A model generated the notes under the pieces. That model was given only the letters and a program-made list of their open reading frames with translations. It was not told where the DNA came from and did no database searches. The position numbers were made by a program, and so were the translations under genes. 64,000 bases of DNA from Prostheceraeus crozeri. Lineage: Eukaryota; Platyhelminthes; Polycladida; Euryleptidae. Positions 58,668 to 64,000 of the stretch are shown here, piece after piece. The stretch covers positions 1-64,000 of the forward strand of contig CAJQUW010012506.1 of assembly GCA_907163375.1 (NCBI GenBank). The letters run 5' to 3'. Position 1 is the first letter of the stretch. Every line of letters starts with the position of its first letter.

Positions 58668-58803
58668 AAGGACGGGAGCTACTGACACTTTCTTCCTAAA
58701 TTCGCGCACAAAGGGATCAATATCATAGATCTGCAGTTCTTGAAACGCTGAGTACAAAAACCAAATTCTTAAGTGTCACAGACAGTCGCTTTCGGTTATA
58801 GGT
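58668..58803. repeat. inverted repeat arm, left (partner 59798-59933)
   Basis: GCTACTGACACTTTCTTCCT...GGTTATAGG matches the reverse complement of CCTATAACTGAAAGCGACTG...GTCAGTAGCTGC at 59798-59933, about 80 percent alike. Both arms read as related peptides (FQELQIYDIDPFVREFRKKV here on minus, FQGLRILAIKPFVRIFRKKV there on plus), so the repeated DNA was probably coding. Confidence 0.65.
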
Positions 58804-58874
58804 GAGGTTAAAGAATAAGAGAATAAAGTTGATATTTTCCGAATGAGAATCAAAAGTAACATAAAACAATTGCA

Positions 58875-59520
58875 TCACACAAGCTCACATAAGTTATTGT
58901 AAATTATCGTAGACAAAACAGTAAAACAATCTCTCCGGCGTTGAACCGTTTCAGAAAATTTTACAGGAATGCGGTCTTTGCCAGTACTGGTATGATGATT
59001 AGTAATTTCATACAGCAGATGATCAGGTTTGTGACACTTTCTATAAAAATGATTGTACAACCGACAACGCCTTTGTTGAAAAGATATCAAAGTATTGCTA
59101 CAACTACAAATTGGTGAAGAAATTATTTTCTCAACACGTTTGAATATTCGTTCAATTATCTTACGACAATCATGGCTCAAAATTCCATACAAAGGAGACC
59201 AATAAAACAAAACATACTCGATATTGGCTCGGTAAACAGTCCATAAATCATCATGATTGAGAATAGGTTTCAAAACTTTTAGGAGGTATAACCTTCTCGA
59301 ACAACGTGCTTCAATCTCCTCACAATGTGCGCTCCACTTTAAGTTCGAACTCCAAGTGACACCTAACATTTTCAACTCAGTTGCAATACTTATTGGGATT
59401 TCAAAATTGACATCGAAAAAGCGCTTCGGAAAATTTCAGAGTTTGACATTTCTGAGGGGGAAGAAACTGACAATTTTGATATTGGCAAAATCATCAAAAA
59501 TATTTGATGTCTGAAAGCCT
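58875..59520 (-). pseudogene. LINE reverse transcriptase, C-terminal fragment
   Basis: A 166-residue minus-strand frame (59375-58875) reads MKMLGVTWSSNLKWSAHCEE, then RRLYLLKVLKPILNHDDLWT and YRANIEYVLFYWSPLYGILS. This is the thumb and downstream region of non-LTR retrotransposon reverse transcriptases of the Jockey/CR1-type clades (LGVTW..L.W..H, RLY.L..LK, Y....IEY....W). A further stretch to about 59520 (NFEIPISIATEL) continues upstream in another frame. The palm with its catalytic DD is absent, as expected of a 5'-truncated LINE. It lies between inverted repeats, which is unusual for a LINE. Confidence 0.8.
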
Positions 59521-59797
59521 TTACAAATTGAGTAAAATCACCAAAATTGAGTCAAAACATGAAATTTACTGATTTTGTAGAGGCTCTCAGACATCAAATA
59601 CTGAATGATGTGACTCACTTCAACTTTTATATTGAAGTTGATGTTCTGAACTCAATCATGTTTCAAATTTCATGGCATTCTGATAAATGGTTTATTTTCT
59701 GCAAAAGAAAATGTACCAAAATTTCCAAGTGTTTCACAATCCATAGATATTTCTTGAATTTTCCCATTGGATTCCAATGGGAACCCTTTAACCGTAC

Positions 59798-59933
59798 CTA
59801 TAACTGAAAGCGACTGGCTGTGACACTCAAGAATATGATTTTGTTTTCAGCGTTTCAAGGTCTGCGAATCCTTGCTATTAAGCCCTTTGTGCGCATATTT
59901 AGGAAGAAAGTGTCAGTAGCTGCCGGACTAAAA
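59798..59933. repeat. inverted repeat arm, right (partner 58668-58803)
   Basis: Reverse complement partner of 58668-58803. Its plus-strand frame continues past the arm to 59970 (ERMYQLAEFL). Confidence 0.65.
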
Positions 59934-60018
59934 GATTGCGAAAGGATGTATCAACTCGCGGAATTCCTATAATGCACATGATGAATTGCTAGGAACTATG
60001 GGTCAGATATTTGATTAA

Positions 60019-61401
60019 CCCTCAACCGTACAAACGTAGACAAAAAGTACACATTAAATTTTCAAACTTCATTTCTGTTTGTTGCAATTAAATTTGAATC
60101 TTTGTTTTACATGCCAGCCTTAGGATTTGGCAAGGTTTGCCAATCTGTTGTTTTCATTGATACCGAGTGTTTTAATAAGCCACAAAAGCTAGATAATCCT
60201 TTCCAGTACAAACGTGTACAAATTGTCTCCATTTAGAATTGACGTATTCATCGTTTGAAAGCAGGATAATACCGTCAATTAGAAATGCGGGCATTCTAAA
60301 TATCTGTGTTCAAAACCTCTCCGCAACTCGATCCCGCACGTGATGATCTGTCTTACACCGTCTGATTGGATAGCTTGAATGAGTGCTTCATTTCTTTAGT
60401 CATTCTTCATTTTGTTCGCGAGTGAACAAAGCACATTCTCGACAGCGCCGACGCGATGCATCGACGGCGCCGTACGACTTTCATTGAGGCTGGCCCAAAT
60501 TTAAATTGGGATTAAACGACAATGATTTGACGTATAAATCAGATGACGATATGCCGGCTGATACCCCTACGTACGACGGTCACCAAGTACTCGCTCCACG
60601 ATCGAGTGACAATGACCACGACGCATAGACGACCAGGGAGATCTAGAGGCATTTGAAGAAATATCCAGCAAAGATGATATCACAGATGATGATAATTCGG
60701 TTATAGAATCAGAACCTGGAGGTGTGACCTATTCTCATCAGCCACTTCCTCCAGACGTAATAAGAAGCATTTTTGAGAAAGCGGCCGCGAGGACGCGAAC
60801 CTTTCAGACGAATGAAAATGATGCGTTTCTCTTGTTGCACGACGAAGACATGATAAGGCATGTTCTACATTGAACTAACAGAAAAGCTTCTGACATCCGA
60901 CTTGAATTTACAGAGACAAAGTCGGAACCCAATCCGTCAAACATGTCAGATTTTGATTTCTCTGAATTTTTGGCATGATTACGGTGTCATCTTTGATAAT
61001 ACGAGCCGGTGTCGACAGGGATAATATGACTTAATTGCAAGATATCTGGTCCTCAAATGATAGCTAAGAAGACCCTTCTGCAGGGGAGTAATCGGCTACC
61101 AACTTTTCAAGTTCTTCTTTTGCGTTATTCAATTTGACAACTTCCGTGATCGTGAAATGCCAAAGAGTGATGAGAAGATACATTATATGAACAACATATT
61201 TTTTATTGAATTACTTTAAACACAGCAATCATGATCAATTAAGTAAAGTGTATTAAGTCAAGGAACTTCCTTTGTTGCATTAAAATTTAATATGCACTTA
61301 CCTAAAAGAAATTTATTGGTAAAATCAAACATAACAATGCGGTGTACAAATTGTACACGTTTGTACTTCTACGTAAGTAAAATTACGTGTACCGTTGAGG
61401 G
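60019..61401 (+). mobile_element. piggyBac element, 1.38-kb deletion derivative
   Basis: The ends are CCCTCAACCGTACAAACG (left) and CCCTCAACGGTACACG (right, minus strand), flanked by TTAA at 60015-60018 and 61402-61405. Subterminal copies of GTACAAACGTGTACAA lie at 60209 and, inverted, at 61345. The interior keeps the N-terminal coding part of a piggyBac transposase, with the catalytic part deleted. This is distinct from the CCCTCAGAG family at the window start. Confidence 0.85.
60541..60990 (+). pseudogene. piggyBac transposase, N-terminal remnant
   Basis: An acidic region (DDMPADTPTYDG near 60543; DDITDDDNSVIESEP near 60674) is typical of piggyBac transposase N-termini. It leads into NENDAFLLLHDEDMIRHVLH, TNRKASDIRLEFTET and NPSNMSDFDFSEFLA, which match the start of the conserved piggyBac domain (TN..A, then M.D.....E..AF). 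In-frame TGA codons at 60871-60873 and 60976-60978 interrupt it. The catalytic D residues, further C-terminal in the family, are not present. Only about a quarter of a full transposase remains. Confidence 0.75.
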
Positions 61402-61409
61402 TTAATAGG

Positions 61410-61715
61410 TGCAATTGATAATATGTTCTGCTGTCACATCGATCACTACAATCAAAGGTCGGGCCTTGGATAGCATAAATTTTACCTTATTATGCCGTTG
61501 GGTCTCTCCTGAGAATGAAAAAAATTTGTACGATTTGCCTTGATCAGTCTCCCAGCCTTCAGTCTGTCGAAAATAGAAAATGAACAATGTCAGCCAAATT
61601 ATGAGAAATGAATTTAAACAATCTGTTAATCTACTTTAAGTGATACAATTTATGTACTTGAATATCGAAAGAGAATGACAGCTATTAAGTCAATACAAGA
61701 CACCAACACCCTTGA
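61410..61715. other. no gene recognised
   Basis: Flank between the piggyBac element and the tRNA-like units. A 61-codon minus-strand frame is unremarkable. Confidence 0.4.
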
Positions 61716-61720
61716 TTCCC

Positions 61721-61957
61721 CGACCGCACTCGCTTGACACAGGAATCGAACCGGAGTCCGCGGTGGAGACGAGCTCGCACCTTCTTCACTAGGCCACGCC
61801 GACCGCACTCGCCTGACCCAGGAATCGAACCGAAGTCCGCGGTGGAGACGAGCTCGTACCTTCTTCACTAGGCCACGCCAACCGCACTCGCCCGACCTGG
61901 GAATCGAACCGAAGTCCGCGGTGGAGACGAGCTCGCACCTTCTTCACTAGGCCACGC
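61721..61957 (-). repeat. three tandem tRNA-like units (SINE-type heads), 79-bp period
   Basis: On the minus strand each unit reads GCGTGGCCTAGTGAAGAAGG near its start and GGTTCGATTCC near its end. These are an A box (TGGCCTAGTG) and a B box (GGTTCGATTCC) of RNA polymerase III promoters at tRNA-like spacing. The units start about 61721, 61800 and 61879, exactly 79 bp apart, and differ at about 5-10 percent of positions. Acceptor and T stems do not pair well, so they are tRNA-derived repeats and not functional tRNA genes. The array may be a multi-headed SINE or a local amplification. Confidence 0.7.
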
Positions 61958-61959
61958 TG

Positions 61960-63395
61960 ACGGTTCAAAAGGAATGGGAGTGAAGGCAGAAGTCATCTCC
62001 AAGTGATATCAATCTTTAGATACTCAATCGACTGCGACAGACCTTTGTTGTCAATTTATTGCAAAAATTGCAGAAATTGCAATTGAGTGCAAAAAAGATT
62101 GATAAGATGAGAGCATGGAGTACAATTAGCAAATGTGCACATGAATGTGGAAGATCTACCTTCGAAAATGAACATTGCATTGCATCCATGAAATGGTACA
62201 CATGTACATGTAGATCTACATCATGTCACATCTAAGTAAATGTTTCATCAGCTTTACCTATGAACTTTCTGTGCAGTTCAAATATTTCATTCCATCCGGT
62301 GTTAGTACGCATTAAAAAATTTCTTGAAATGGCTGATCAACGGTCCGAAACATGATATTTGCATATTCAGTCGCAGTGTAGCTTTCAAAAGTAGCATTGT
62401 ATCAAAATGAATATTTCAGAAATTACAAGAAAATTAATTTGCGCCTTAATGAGCTATATCAAATCCATAGTGCATGGATTCTAAGACTTAGGAATCGATA
62501 AATAGCAGAAATATAAAGCAAGAATAACATAAGAATACGCAGTTCTTAAGACTTGTCATATCGTAGCGAGTAATAGGACAGAAAATAATATGAAGAAAAG
62601 ATATTTTATCTTTAATAGCGCCATAAACCTAACTTTCTGCATGGTGCGAAAAGTCAGAGGCTGCATTGAGCCACCGTTCAAATCAGAAATTTTCATAATT
62701 GAGAAAATCAGGAGTCCAAGTTCAAAAAGCAAGAGAACCCGTCATTTCGTCTAATTGGTCAATACTGTTGGAAATAAATAATTATATTAGGAGTTTTGAT
62801 TTAAGCACTATTTGTTTCAGGCATGTCGGGGAAGGCAGGGTGTACCTATTATGGGTGGGCTGTGTGCGATGATAGCACGACGTTTTCATTCCAAGTTGAT
62901 CTCGTTATTATGAATGGCGTTTTAAAATTATAACAACTATTTTTCTAAAATTTCGTAATTGCATCTAAGATAGTCGACAGAACTTCATGGAAAATGCAGT
63001 AGAACCTATCTAAAACATGATCTGTCTGGTGATGCTGGAGAAGTGGCTTTCGTTGCTTTTAAGATTTAAGAAATCATTTTTCTAGATTTCGTATTTATAA
63101 GTAGTATGTATAGAACATATGCAACATAAGTATCAATTAACATAATTATTCGACCATATTTCCTGAACGGGCAAACTAAAGAAGTTGAAATCAACTTAAA
63201 ACTCAAAATTCTTATCATTAGAGGCAAAAATCCAAAATGTTGAAAAATGTGGTCGGAACTTTTTTCATGTGTCTCCTGTGGCTAGGATATTGCGTCTACA
63301 GAAAACAGCCACCACTCAGAGAAAGCCAACACAAAGTCAGGAAAAGTCAGTGAAGGAAGCCTTCAAACCATCATTCGTTCCGGCGTGAGATAAAA
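61960..63395. other. no gene recognised
   Basis: AT-rich. A 38-codon plus-strand frame at 63239-63355 (MLKNVVGTFFMCLLWLGYCV then YRKQPPLRES) has a hydrophobic stretch like a signal anchor, but nothing else supports it. Confidence 0.4.
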
Positions 63396-63401
63396 GAAAA
63401 A

Positions 63402-63438
63402 CGATGGGGCCATTATGCCCCCCTGAGGCAAATAGGGT
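63402..63438. repeat. possible piggyBac-type terminus
   Basis: GATGGGGCCATTATGCCCCC then CTGAGGCAAATAGGGTTA has the same layout as the outer element's right end (GGGGTCCACTGGACCCCCTC then AGGTCTCTGAGGGTTAA): a near-palindrome, a CTGAGG box, and GGGTTA at the edge. TTAT stands where TTAA is expected. A solitary end. Confidence 0.3.
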
Positions 63439-63439
63439 T

Positions 63440-64000
63440 ATGAACTGATTGCATTTTAGTCGCACAATTTCTGACACCGACAATCAGGATATTTCACGGT
63501 GTGTTGGAAGCGTCGGGTTGAATAAAAAAATTTCCATCAGTTTTCACGACGTTTATTGTGGTAAAAATATGTGCCGATTCCAAATATGCCAATTTCAAAA
63601 TCATTCATCGACGTCTTTTTGAGATATATTTGAATTTTTTTAATTTTGTGTACGCGCAATATTCAGAAAAGCAATTTTATGTCCTAATCACTGATTTTCA
63701 CATAAAAATCTGCTTCCTTGATACAGTATCACTTTCAGACATAGAAACGGGTGTTAAATAATTGAAGTTGCCACCACTGGAACGACCAACGACCGAGCTC
63801 ATTCACCAACTTTGTTTAAATATAGCAAGAACCATTCAAAAATTGAACATTAGAGAATGGTCTTTACAAGTTTCCACATGAATAATGAATTTTCGACTTA
63901 GACGGTGTATAGAACATATTTCACTGATTATTCAATGCAACCCAATGGTTACAAGAGAATCATTGAGAAAAACCAGATAAAGATTTTCCAGAAGAAATAA
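63440..64000. other. no gene recognised
   Basis: AT-rich. A 67-codon plus-strand frame (63558-63761) has no features. Confidence 0.4.

Noticed and set aside
61721-61957. Three genuine tRNA genes
   Set aside because: The acceptor and T stems pair poorly and no clear anticodon arm could be drawn, although the A and B boxes are present.

Overview
The window is eukaryotic: AT-rich, intron-compatible, and built almost entirely of transposable elements. The mix (Polinton, piggyBac-like, hAT-like, Tc1/mariner, three Penelope-like fragments, a LINE 3' end and tRNA-like repeats) suggests an invertebrate animal, perhaps a lophotrochozoan. That placement is an inference from element content only. I could not identify any complete host protein-coding gene.

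Positions 90-43133 form one four-level nest of insertions, read from matching ends. (1) The outermost layer is a piggyBac-like element with TTAA at 90-93 and 43130-43133 and matching CCCTCAGAG ends. (2) Inside it lies a giant inverted-repeat element, 960-43052, with AGTAGT ends and an exact 6-bp duplication TGTTTT at 954-959 and 43053-43058. Its arms are several kb long: 960-about 7850, and about 17990-21639 plus 42693-43052. Its left arm has expanded into a 3.2-kb GA-only tract. Its 10-kb centre (about 7850-17990) holds a possible spliced gene, a 1-kb tandem duplication, a repeat array, two TATA-like boxes and minus-strand coding-like stretches that I cannot name. (3) The right arm is interrupted by hAT-like ends at 21640 and 42692. 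(4) Inside that hAT-like element sits a broken Polinton, 22226-41651, with inverted repeats of about 1.5 kb and recognisable DNA polymerase B, major capsid, glycine-rich minor virion protein, phospholipase-like and integrase regions.

Positions 43134-64000 hold smaller elements. There are three Penelope-like GIY-YIG endonuclease fragments, all on the minus strand (44.1, 46.9 and 49.3 kb), an internally repetitive TA-flanked MITE (45366-46351), and a second piggyBac-like fragment with a 135-bp tandem duplication (50.6-51.1 kb). A Tc1 transposase with a full DD34E triad lies at 53042-54037 and has one in-frame stop. A Tc1/mariner-type element (55872-58137) has repeat-array arms and a MITE inside its transposase. 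A LINE reverse-transcriptase tail lies between inverted repeats (58668-59933). A 1.38-kb piggyBac deletion derivative has clean TTAA ends (60019-61401), and three tandem 79-bp tRNA-like units follow at 61721-61957. A possible terminal exon of a minus-strand gene (51424-51500) is the only hint of host coding sequence.

Long G homopolymers and many small length differences between repeat arms suggest that parts of 1-43 kb may be a low-quality consensus, so similarity and break counts there should be read with caution.
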